DNA from: Hypholoma sublateritium FD-334 SS-4
Taxonomy: Eukaryota > Basidiomycota > Agaricomycetes > Agaricales > Strophariaceae
Direction of reading: 5' to 3'
Assembly: GCA_000827495.1 (NCBI GenBank)
Contig: KN817521.1
Coordinates: 1-64,000, forward strand
DNA: 64,000 bases
The notes under the pieces were generated by a model. It saw only the letters and a program-made list of their open reading frames with translations, ran no database searches and had not been told where the DNA came from. Positions within the stretch are counted from its first letter, which is position 1. Each line of letters begins with the position of its first letter. A program made the translations under genes and the position numbers. This document shows, in pieces, positions 46,201 to 56,032 of this stretch.

Positions 46201-46500
46201 GCTGTGCGTATTGAAACCTCGACTATCTGCTTACGTTTTAATTTTTGATGTATCTTTGTGCAGCTTTTGGAGGAAGAAACTATCTTTGAGGACAGACAAT
46301 CTGTTTCAGAATACCTTTCGAGGACTCAGACTCTCTTTGCGATTCTGCTTCCCCCGCCTCCAACTCCCATCTTTGATTCACCCCTCTCTCGATTTGGGAC
46401 TCCTACTGCGGGGCAAGGACAACAATCTGCAATTGACTTAGCCAAACCAAGCCCTCGGTTCGGCATGTTGCTAGTCGGAAATGTTAACGCAGATAGATGA
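43245..46500 (+). CDS. COG1: Conserved oligomeric Golgi complex subunit 1
   Basis: A Golgi tethering factor of the COG complex (lobe A) for intra-Golgi retrograde vesicles. Exons resolved by frame: 43245..43483, 43539..43583, 43638..43798, 43845..44062, 44120..44227, 44281..45097, 45164..45392, 45442 onward; further exons to the stop at 46498-46500 are only partly resolved (45500-45920). The N-terminus carries the Vps51/Cog1 signature: ELFTKHTVSEVRAVQQRLK, TDADAKQEELRLMVGERYRD, LLDAPEHLWRLIERKHYLQA. Then come FPLVQRQWEVVSQFRPQI, a long helical middle, and near the end LRQLGVIHHP, TLWINEFWGDD, PRFGMLLVGNVNADR. Length (about 850-900 aa) and helical content suit COG1. I am sure of the family from the N-terminal block; the exon chain between 45500 and 45920 needs transcript support. 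Confidence 0.8.
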
Positions 46501-46814
46501 ATAATTATCTGTTATTTCAGAAGGGTGTATGCATACATTTAAAGGCAAGGGTAGCTCTGATAGGCATCGTTTGCTATTACATGCAAAAGCAATCCAGAAA
46601 TCTGTTTTGTTCTCTGCGAACAGTGTTCAACCGATAGATTTGATTCACATGGGGCGCGCGAGCTGCGGGAATATCGGGCCGCTGCCTGCAACGTGTGCTT
46701 GCGCTGCCAGTGCAGGCCTGGTTAACTCTTGAACACCACGCAACCCCCCCGCACGCAAGGGACGCGCGAGGCTGAAATAAACACCGCCTTCATACTTCGT
46801 GTAAAACACCTCCA
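46501..46814. other. Intergenic between COG1 and SEC20
   Basis: About 310 bases, ending with the promoter and leader of the next gene. A C8-containing CAACCCCCCCGCACGCAAGG stretch lies at about 46740. No gene seen. Confidence 0.45.
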
Positions 46815-48091
46815 ATGGCCCCCATTCCGAGCAGACTACCAGAAGATGTGATATCTCTGCTCTCCTCCACGGAACGACGATATATACATATTTCAGAAAT
46901 TACCATCCCGGAGTTGAGGAGATGCACAGGCCCGCTTTCCGTCCAACAAAGACTTGCAGACGACGTCAGAGAAGACACACTCGCATTGTCGCGTCAGATT
47001 GAGGTCAGTGGTACATTGCATTTGTTACTTATATTACCTTAGTGATAGTCAGGACACTATTAGGCGCTGGATATGATGGTCGACGACCAACAAGGCGACA
47101 AGAACCGCAGAGAGCTTAGAAAGCTTGTCAACGACTGGCAAGGAAAACTTGACACGTAAGTTGTGACTCCAATTTAATCGTCTCCTGCTGAACCCCAATT
47201 TCCATTACAAGCCTGAAAAAGGAGACCCGTGCTGCATTGCTCGCGTCTAAGCGTGCTATTGACTCAAATCTGAGGTTCAAGAGGGAAGAACTTCTCGCCC
47301 GTCCCTCCGCTTTCAACGAAAAACAAAACGCAAATGAAAAGACGGCGTAAGTGTAAGCTCTGCACGAACATATTATATCGAATAACATACCGTTGGGTCG
47401 GGTCTACAGCGAAGATGCGCTCATGCAAGCAAACTCTGACGTCACAGACGCTCTCCGCCGTACCATTTCTCTCATGCAGTCCGAGCTAGAGCGCTCTGTA
47501 CTGAGTACACAGCTCCTCGATGAATCTACAGCAACTCTACGCTCAACTTCCCTGCAGCACGACACTTTGAACACTGTCATGTCTACCTCCAAACACCTTG
47601 TCACAGCACTCGAGAAGTCGGATTGGCTCGACCGCATCCTTATCCTGTCCGGCTTGGCCTTCTTCATCCTTGTAGTTCTGTTCATCCTGAAGCAACGGAT
47701 CGTTGACCGCGGGCTTCGAATGGCATTTTGGTGGACACAATTTGTACCGAGCTTCAGCGACGACGCGGAATTATTGAGAAGCGCCGAAAAGGGTATGGCC
47801 AATGTAATAACGGAAGTTTCCTCGACCTTTGCGACTGTCACTACCATCTTGGCCTCGGCGGTGCTATCTGCTTCCAGTATAGAACCTACTTTTGTGGGCT
47901 CTTTCTCCCCGGCATCCGATATCCCACCTGGCCCTACCGCCTCTGACGCTGCTCAAGAATCACCCACCTTGGCATCTATCATCCCCGAAGAAAGTGTTGC
48001 ATCACTATCACATAGTGAACTATCGACGACTCAGATATCTCTTGCATCGGATACTACGCCCACCAACCACCCTATTCACGTAGAACTGTAG
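46815..48091 (+). CDS. SEC20: Sec20-family SNARE of Golgi-to-ER retrograde transport
   Basis: Join 46815..47003, 47064..47155, 47212..47346, 47410..48091 gives exactly 366 codons (365 aa). The Sec20 domain is plain: SLQHDTLNTVMSTSKHLV followed by TALEKSDWLDRILILSG, a membrane segment (ILSGLAFFILVVLFILK), and QRIVDRGLRMAFWW. The N-terminal half is helical and charged and, in yeast, binds Tip20; Sec20 is the Qb-SNARE of the Ufe1/Use1/Sec22 complex on the ER. A lumenal tail of ~130 Ser/Thr/Pro-rich residues follows the membrane segment and ends HPIHVEL, a variant of the HDEL retrieval signal at the end of yeast Sec20. It lies immediately upstream of a convergent gene, with 90 bases between the stops. 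Confidence 0.88.
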
Positions 48092-48181
48092 TAATTTGCT
48101 AATGAATATGTCGCGTTACGTCTCGCATACTCTCTCACAACGCAGTGGAAATAACTTGATTGACAATCGCCTTCCTAGTCT

Positions 48182-50674
48182 TTACAGAGGATGTTCGAGT
48201 GAAATATTCATCAAAAAGCGCATTGGCTCCTCGCGATACGTGTCGTTCGACAGTTCCGGTTTCGACAACGAAAGAATAGGGAACGTGTACAACTGCGGGG
48301 AGTCCGATGTGTACTCTGGCCATTCGGGTCCCTTTCTGCTGTTGTTGAGGTTCGGATTGAGGTTATGGGCAAACTGTACGAGGTAGTCGTCAAGGATGTG
48401 CGTTGCAAGGTCTGAGCCATGGAACTAGGGAAATAATGTTGGATACTTTTCACATGAGGAAGTCCGACGGGAGATACTGACCGACCCCAGAACAGGTGTG
48501 TGTTTCAGTCGATGACTCACTGATGAAAAGTCACTAGTCATCTCCTGCATATTTCTAGGTGTTCCGTGCTTACGATATGACCATAGTTTCTGTTTCCCAG
48601 ATAAATGCTGCAAGAAGAAGCGCCGCGGAGCTTGGAATACCACATCGCCTTGGAACGCCGCGATGCGCTTGTACTGTGGTGTGATATCATTCGCATTGGA
48701 TGTGTTAAACGGCGACCCGTCACTTGGGGAGGAAGGGTAATACGACCACAGCGGTTCAAGTTCATCGGATGTTGCTCCCGGAATAAAGACCGTGCTTGTA
48801 TATTGTTTGAATTGCTCATCCGTTCTGGTTTCAGCTTAGAGACATCAGTTGCCAGCAGATAGCGGCGGGACAACTCACGTAACATTTTTGCTGGACAGAG
48901 AGAAAAGTGTCCCCTCATCGTCCACATCTCCTAAAATCAATATATTGGTTAGCGAAAGTTGTATTCAGAAGAAGAGACCTGAACCAGAAACGATCGGTAT
49001 GTTCATGACCTTTCCCTCCTGAACTAATTTCTGCGGATTATCCTCTAGGACTACTCCATCTGCGCGCGGGGACCAAGCCAGTGCTAGACTCTGTAGTAAA
49101 TTGATTTATCTGTTGAGCAGGCTTGCATGAGGGCTCGTTACAAACACACCTGGTAAGAGAAATAATTAGGCGTGTTATTTACTGCAGCCTTCAATGTGTC
49201 TGCCGGCACAGTTCTCAAACATGCCAGGGTGTCGTTAGAGCTTGCGCAATTCGTCTGGTTGACCAACGAGTCGTAATACATCTAATTTCACTTAATGTTA
49301 GGCATTTATCGATGTCAAATGATTTGTGAATTATTCACTTGTCCACCGGTTATGTTGCCAACGGGAATAGGTGACCCAGATTGCATGAATGCCCCACTGA
49401 AAAGATCAGAGGAGTTGGCGCCGTAGGCTACCATCTGCAGAGAAGCAGAAATCGCGCCAGCGGATTGGCCCCATCTGATTTACCCGATTAGAAGGCATTA
49501 TATTGTTATACCAGTAGTGGCAGAGAACTACCCACAATATGACTCTGCTGTTATCTCCTCCGAACTTGCAAATGTAATTGTGGATCCATTGCAGAGCCAC
49601 ACGTTCTGGTTGGTCTCAGAATTGGTGAGGACATAAATCCGCAAAATATTCAACTCACGATCTACCAGTCCCGCGTTCCCTGTTTTCGCATTTTGAACCT
49701 CCTTGCTCGCCAGAAATCCCCATGCTTTGAAGGAAAATGGTGTTAGGTGAATTCATTAATACGAAGCGCACAACCAACCAGATACCCTGAAGAAAGGCTG
49801 CCTGAGTCACAGGCATATCGAGATCAACTGTATGTACCTGTAGTTCATTGCGGCATACATGACTGGCTGTCCTATCTCCATGGATCGGTTGACTATCCGT
49901 GTCGCTTGGTCGTCATACCTGGAAATCGATGAATCGACAGGCGCTTGACATTTAAATTATTCGACAAACTCTCCGGCACTTCCTCGTTCAAATCCACCTT
50001 GTAGCATTAAGCATCGCTCGCATGAATACCGGCTATTGACATGAACTCTCACCTCCAAATATCCACTGAGTACCATGCGGTTCAATCGAAACATTTTTCG
50101 TGCATCAAAAATTACTCACCACAACAACTGGGAGCTTCGCGTCAGCGGAGGCATTGGCTGGCTTAATCACGTTGATTGTGAGGCCTTTAATCATTATTTC
50201 AATGACCCGAATCAGGAATGTATTTGACCCTTACAATCCTCGCTTTCTGGAGTGCTGCTAGTCGTGTTCGTATTATTTGAGCCAAGCGTTTTAATGATTG
50301 ACGGGATGGTCGAATTGAAAATATCTTGCAACGATACAGGAAATGGAGCACTTTGCTGGGGACATGAGGCTCCATATGATGTGGCATTTATCGAGTTGTT
50401 GTATGCGGTAATTGCTTGTGGCAATGCAAATCGTAGGTCCCCGACACTAGATTTGCAGACAAATATTAATATAAGAGAACAGGCCTGCTTGACGGCAAAC
50501 TCACGGCGGAGCAGCGAAGGGAATTCCCAAGAACTTGGTCAATGCACCTTGCTCGATCCCAGTCACTGTAGCTGAATCGAGAGTGATGGTTGGTCCTGAT
50601 GTATCGTCGCGTAAAACAGGAGATGAACAAGCAAGTAAGGCGTGCAAAGCCGGGAGTAGCATCGAAGTCTTCAT
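48182..50674 (-). CDS. Secreted type-B carboxylesterase/lipase, many exons
   Basis: Serine hydrolase of the alpha/beta-hydrolase carboxylesterase-lipase family, acting on esters outside the cell. It starts with a signal peptide (MKTSMLLPALHALLACSS), then LDSATVTGIEQGALTKFLGI(PFAAPP) typical of the family N-terminus. It continues with a region carrying SINATSYGASCPQQS (first disulphide Cys), VALQWIHNYICKFGGD, and after an intron the nucleophile elbow WGQSAGAIS (near 49455-49480; catalytic Ser). Later comes FMQSGSPIPVGNI. The C-terminal part has FHGSDLATHILDDYLV (catalytic His) and GPEWPEYTSDSPQL before the stop at 48182-48184. At least ten short introns break the gene, so no single frame is long. 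I chose the Met at 50674 because it gives the signal peptide. It faces the thioesterase gene divergently. Confidence 0.8.
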
Positions 50675-51142
50675 GATTGCAATGTGCATTGTGAATCCCT
50701 TGCAGTCAGTAGGGCGTAAGATGGCGAGGAACCAGACATTTGGGGTTTTTTGAAAGATTCCTTGTCTCAGACTTTTTGAGTCATACATATACCTCATACA
50801 CGTGTACTTGATTGTGTTTGGTAAGTTGAAGGATAAGTACAGACGAAATAAGTAGATCACATCGCGAGGGAGAATTCCAAGGCCCAGATGGAAGTGATAT
50901 CATACGTCAAATATGTTAGAAGATTATGGTTCGCCGGACGTCGATTACTTTCTGAATGGAGCATCTAGACGGAATGCCGTTATTGGTAGCTACAAGAGTC
51001 GGACAAGAGAGCTCAGGGTGTCGGTCGAACTTGCATAACGTTGTTTGGTTTAGAAGGCATTAACAACTACCAGTGGCTGGACACTTACAGTCTTCATTGC
51101 TTTGACTGGATTAAGTACACCGTGAACTAGGCGTGAACCAGT
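50675..51142. other. Divergent promoter region between carboxylesterase and thioesterase genes
   Basis: About 470 bases without a supported gene. A TATA-like or CCAAT-like element could not be assigned with confidence. Confidence 0.4.
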
Positions 51143-51699
51143 ATGGTTGAACCTATTAGTATTAACCTCAAGAGCAGAGTGCGATCAGATTACGTCTACT
51201 TCCTCTCGTACCGCACACGATGGTCAGTGGCCACTTTCCGGCAGAGTTCAATTCGCCTGATAGATGGCAATATGTAGGAGTGATAATGACCAGTACTCGC
51301 ACATGAATAACTCGATATATTATCACCTCTTTGATTCAATTGTCAACACCTACCTCATTGAACAGTGTGGGATGGACCCAAAGTTGTCGCCGCAAATTGG
51401 ACTTGTAGTCTCTTCATATTGCCAAGTATGTTTTTCGAGTAGTGAATAGCGTCCTACTGATAAACAGCCTCCAGTTCTTCGCCCCTCTGGGCTTTCCTCA
51501 AGTGCTAGATCTCGGACTGAGGGTGGATCGGCTAGGCAATAGCTCTGTGACGTATGAGGTGGGGGTGTTTGAGCAAGGAAAGAACAGCCCTGCGGCAGTT
51601 GGTGGCTATACGCATGTCTTTGTAGAGAGCGAGTCGCGCAAGAGCAGCAAGATGGAGACGGAGACCAGGCGGGGTTTGGAAAGGTTGCACAAACTGTAG
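51143..51699 (+). CDS. Hotdog-fold acyl-CoA thioesterase (4HBT-like)
   Basis: Join 51143..51222, 51278..51425, 51475..51699 gives exactly 151 codons (150 aa). Typical order for the single-hotdog 4HBT_2 family: YRTRWSDNDQYSHMNNSIYY holds the catalytic-loop D-x-x-x-H-x-N motif and is followed by HLFDSIVNTYL. Then come SYCQFFAPLGFPQVLDLGLR, TYEVGVF, and THVFVE. These enzymes hydrolyse acyl-CoA thioesters (fatty acyl or aryl) in cytosol or mitochondria. The short N-terminus (MVEPISINLKSRVR) is basic but not a clear mitochondrial presequence. The first intron splits a Trp codon and brings the catalytic loop into frame, which supports the model. Confidence 0.85.
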
Positions 51700-51832
51700 T
51701 AGATACCGGAATACGGGCCGGGTATTTGCCTGTGCTTGGCAAGACGCAGCTGTACAGTTGATGCAGCCACCGATCGGATTTGGACGGGCGTCTCTTCGTC
51801 GTCGAGCCCGTTCCTCACAAAATCTCCCCAAA

Positions 51833-52698
51833 ATGTCCAACGATCTCCAGTGGCTCCTTCTCCGCGTATGTCGCTGCATTCATCCCGCAATTACGCCAAC
51901 CAATGATCCTGACAAGCAGTCTGTAGCGAAACAACTCCTTCCTCGTGAAGCGAGTCCCTGAAGGCCCCGTCTTCTCGAAGGAGCCCGTGCGTCATATTTC
52001 GTGATCTTCAAAGTCTTCAAACGTGCTGAACTTGATTTTCAGGGCAATCTCCTCAACTTGAACTCCTTCAAGTTCTCGGGATTGGCAAACTCCAAGGTCA
52101 TCACCGTTGAGGACCAGGCTGGAACCATCAAAGTCCAGACACGCAAGGTCAAGGCCTCTCCCCAGGCTGTTGCCAAGGCTACATCTTCCACCACCGTCCG
52201 CCCCCGGTCAGGCCCCCGCCGTGCCATTGGAATTGCTGCCGCCCCTGCTAAGCGTGGGTACAGGCCCGATCTCCGTGCTGTGAGTTTTTCCTGTGCCCAT
52301 CTTGTATCTGTTTTTCTTTGCTTTCTCGATACCGGAACAATGCAATCTCGTTAGAACCCACTGGAACTACTGAAAAGTAATTGAAGGCTGGGCGTGGACA
52401 CGTTTGCAATATAAACACAATCCGTTGAGACCGATCAAACCTCAACGGAAACCTCGCCTCGTCGCTATCGGCCACCGTTCGTTACTCAACGCGGCTGTCC
52501 GACTCGTTGGCGATGATATCTTTCTCTTCTTTTCTCCTATCGTCCCCCCAAACTCGAAATATGTCGTCCAATGCTGACACTGTTCACCAACAGGCCACCC
52601 TCGCTCGCGTCTCCGCCCTCCTCGCCGCTCAACGGGAACCCAAGGCTGCACCAGCCAAGAAGCTCCGTGGCAAGAAGGCCGAGACTTTCCTTGGTTGA
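51833..52698 (+). CDS. RPL28: 60S ribosomal protein eL28
   Basis: Join 51833..51865, 51927..51986, 52043..52279, 52594..52698 gives exactly 145 codons (144 aa). MSNDLQWLLLRRNNSFLVKR, then VPEGPVFSKEPGNLLNLNSF, KFSGLANSKVI, KRGYRPDLRA and, after the last intron, ATLARVSALLAAQREPK with a basic C-terminus KKLRGKKAE. This is the full eL28 (L28e/Mak16-like fold) length. The last intron is 314 nt, five times longer than the others in this gene. The gene lies in tandem after the thioesterase, with a 133-bp gap. Confidence 0.92.
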
Positions 52699-54075
52699 TT
52701 CCGTTTCATGTTGTCGTCTCCCTTGCTCTGTACACATATATGGTCCATGCAAATGCAATATACGTATGAAACCGCCCATTTCATGCCTGGCACTTGAAAG
52801 CAAGCAACTTGTATCCAGATCATCTCGACTATAAGTACAGCAAACCGATATACCAACACATCGTACATTTATTTGGGCCAAACGTGCTTCTTGTCCTTTC
52901 GCATAACCTAAACTCCCAAGGATTTACCCGCTGGTTGGCTAATCCGCATACCGCACCCGTGGATATTGGACGCAACATGGCTGTCTCGAGTGGGGCGTGT
53001 CGTCTCAGTCTTCCAATGTGCGGTTTCTTGGAGTTTCTTTTCCTTCCGCTCCTTTTGGGGGGGTACTTCTTCCTCGTGCTGATGGTTTTGCTGAAGGGGA
53101 GCATCGCCAGTGGGTGCTGTGGGTCTGGGATAATCATCAGCAGCAATGTTGTCCTTGTTCTCCGTTTGTACGGAGCTAGGTGCCCTAGCATTTAAGAAGC
53201 ATATAAGCATGAGTTACTGTGTGCAAGCTCGGGAAAGAAAATCGCATACGCATGCACTGGAGATTTATGTTTAGCCGATATAGAGAGTCGCCGCCCGCCA
53301 ACTTTCACTGGGAAATGAGTACATTTTAGATCCGGATGACAATGCATGGAACTGAAGAACATTGCTTACAAGCAGGGGCATGCTGGATATTGTCTGACAT
53401 TGATTACTCTCGTTACACGTTGTATCTGAAGGTTAATTTGAATGTGGTTCGTTGCTCTCGACGATAGAGTTAGGTTGTCGTTGTCGCTGAGACCTCGTAA
53501 TATACCCAATTTACACGTGCCGGATCGTGATCAGGTCATGACAGGAAAGCGTGCCACAGTGCACTGGAACTTCGCCTAGAATGGTCGTATCCTACCTAGA
53601 ACTACTCACAGCAGGGCCTGATTCAAATTGAATGTGTCCGAAAGCGTCTGTTGATTGAGTGGGTATCTGTAATTTCAACGAAAGTTACGAAACATGAAGT
53701 GAATTTGTCACGGATTGAGCGACTACATATATCGGTAGATATTAGCGTAGTAACAGAAGTGCCCTCTGTTGACTTGTGGTCCAAGGAACCGCGAGACTTT
53801 CTGCAATGGATGCTAGGGAAGACAACTGGAAGAAAGAAGTTGTCAGCTCATCCCGCGAGAAACTATCTTCGCTGTGCAATGGGTTGCAAGGAACGCAAAC
53901 CATCGACTATCATTTTGCTTTCACCTGGAGCAGACAGGGTTGTTCCATTGAGTGTTCCCTGAGACAGTCTTCCAATAGTTGAGTATTTTTCCTATTGCGT
54001 GTATATAGAATGTGTGATTGGTCTAGATACTCACGGTTTCAATAATGGATGTATTAGAACAAGCAGGAACCTGCT
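52699..54075. other. Intergenic between eL28 and ETF-alpha 3' ends, no confident gene
   Basis: Converging 3' flanks. A 100-aa minus frame (53210-52908) begins MLICFLNARAPSSVQTENKD and is hydrophilic and plausible-looking, but it has no family cue and I do not support it. 53280-54060 is AT-balanced with no motif. Confidence 0.4.
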
Positions 54076-55259
54076 TACATGCTATATTCTACTGTGATTG
54101 GACGAGCAACATTACTTTTTCAATTTCTCCGTCAGCTCTGGGACGGCGTCAAAGATATCAGCAATAAGCCCAACATCGGCTACTTGGAAGATGGGAGCAT
54201 CTGCGTCCTAAATTGACGGTGAGGATGTTATCTCAAAAACAGCAATACCACGGACCTTGTTAATGGCCACGATCAGCTTCGAATCCTTCATGCCAGCAAG
54301 ATGCTGAATGGCGCCGGAAATTCCGAGTGCCATGTAAAGCTCGGGAGCGACAACCTTGCCGGTCTGGCCGACTTGCAGCGAGTTGTCTGCGTAGCCGGCA
54401 TCTACAGCTGCGCGGGAAGCACCAACAGCGGCACCTAGAACGTCCGCTAGGGGGTAGAGTGTACTTTGGAACGTCTCGGCGTTCTTCAAAGCACGTCCTC
54501 CCGACACCACGCGCGACGCGACACCGAGGTCGGGGCGGTCTGACTTGGCTATAGTGGTCTTGATATGCACGGTAGGAGGATCGGCCACTTCGACGGGCTC
54601 AACGACTGTGTCTGTGGCGGTGCTGTCTTGCGCAGGAGCAGGCGCGAATGCAGTGCCGCGGACGGTGAAGAATTTAATTGCGATGTCGGCGGGGGCGCGC
54701 ACAGTCGCGATAGCATTACCTGCGTAGATAGGGCGCGTAAACGTGGTGCTGCCTGCAGCAGCGTCGTGAGTGAGGGAGGTGACATCGGAGACGGTTGGGA
54801 CATTAAGGCGTGCTGATACGCGGGGCAAGACGGACTTGGCGCTGGAAGAAGTGGCTGCGACGACATGTGTGAAGGGTGACGAGTCGCTGAGGAGCTTCTC
54901 GAATAGAGGCGCAAGGGTCTCTGCGATCGGATTAGCGTATTGTATGGACGTCGAGTGGAGGACCGACGTCACTCCTTTCAGTCTGGATACAATATACTGT
55001 CAGTCATCGTAAATGGGCTCAGACGGCACGCGCACTTCTTGACCTTGTCCACAACGCCGGGGACGTATTCCGCGCTGCCGACGACCAGTGCAGATATCTC
55101 GCCTCCAAGCTGCTCCGCAGCGGTCAGTGCTGAGAGGGAGCCTGATTCGAGAACGCCGCCGCGGTGCTCGAGGAAGACAAGCGCATGGGGCGATGTCGCC
55201 GTCGCGTAGGTGCGAGCGAAAGCGCGTCGGCGGAAAACGGAACCGGTTCGCAGCATCAT
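54076..55259 (-). CDS. Electron transfer flavoprotein subunit alpha, mitochondrial
   Basis: Exons 55036..55259, 54256..54982, 54076..54207 sum to exactly 361 codons (360 aa). It passes electrons from acyl-CoA dehydrogenases to ETF-ubiquinone oxidoreductase in the matrix. The basic, Arg-rich N-terminus ([20 protein letters not shown]) is a mitochondrial presequence, followed by [15 protein letters not shown]. The FAD/AMP-type C-terminal half is clear: [75 protein letters not shown] and, in the last exon, [19 protein letters not shown]. The family normally ends shortly after LTEKLK; here 12 more residues follow before the stop. Intron lengths are 48 and 53. Confidence 0.9.
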
Positions 55260-56032
55260 CTGGGCGAGTGTGAGGACAATTCAAGCTGATATTATACTGG
55301 CACCCACTGGAGATTGGTGGTGGAAGAGTTCAGCGGATTCATGTCCCCCGAATCCCGTATCATGTGCCAGTATCTTCTTCTCACGCTTCCAGGTGAGCGC
55401 AGCGGTACCACATGCGTAGCGTGCAGCAGCCAGTTGCGAAGGTGTAATACAAGGAGATGCGAAATTTTTCAAGGGAAGGGAAGGCAAAAGAGGCTTGTTA
55501 TTATCAGAAAACTACAGGCTAAGAACGACAGGATGTATGTCCCAAAACTACGAATGTCGCGTAAATGTCAGCGAGTGCCGGCAACAACATTCAACTCTGA
55601 AGAGACGTGATACCCTAATCCCCGTGAACCCACCCGGCCTCAAGACGAGACTGAACGGCGCGAATTGCGAGCACTAGATATTCCACGAACGTAACAGGCC
55701 TCGAGTGTAGGTTTGTTCCCGAAGGAAGGACTGAGGCCTTGACTAGTTTCGTGGGTTCAGGTCTGAAATAGAAGGGAAAGGAATCACACGTAAGTAGACG
55801 GGCGCAATGGATTTGAATTGACGAGGAGAAGGTGTTGGTTCAGTGCAACACGCTGATTCGCCTTTTGACGGAAAATAAAATTCCCACGGTGGGCCCACCT
55901 CTAATCCAAATAGGTGCCATCGCGCCCAAATCGCGCCGTTGACCTGAACAGTTCGACCCACGCAAACCCAACTCAAATCTTCAATAATTGCTGTTTCTCT
56001 CTCATATTTTTTCCTGCTTGATTTACGAGAGT
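55260..56032. other. Divergent promoter region
   Basis: About 770 bases between ETF-alpha (minus) and the XPF/Zip2-like gene (plus). Open frames here overlap on both strands and have no motifs. No gene seen. Confidence 0.4.

Noticed and set aside
47404..47847. Minus-strand 147-aa frame
   Set aside because: Shadow of the SEC20 last exon, which has clear family motifs.
52908..53210. Minus-strand 100-aa hydrophilic frame
   Set aside because: Looks protein-like but has no family cue, splice support or promoter signal; overlapping frames on both strands are also open.
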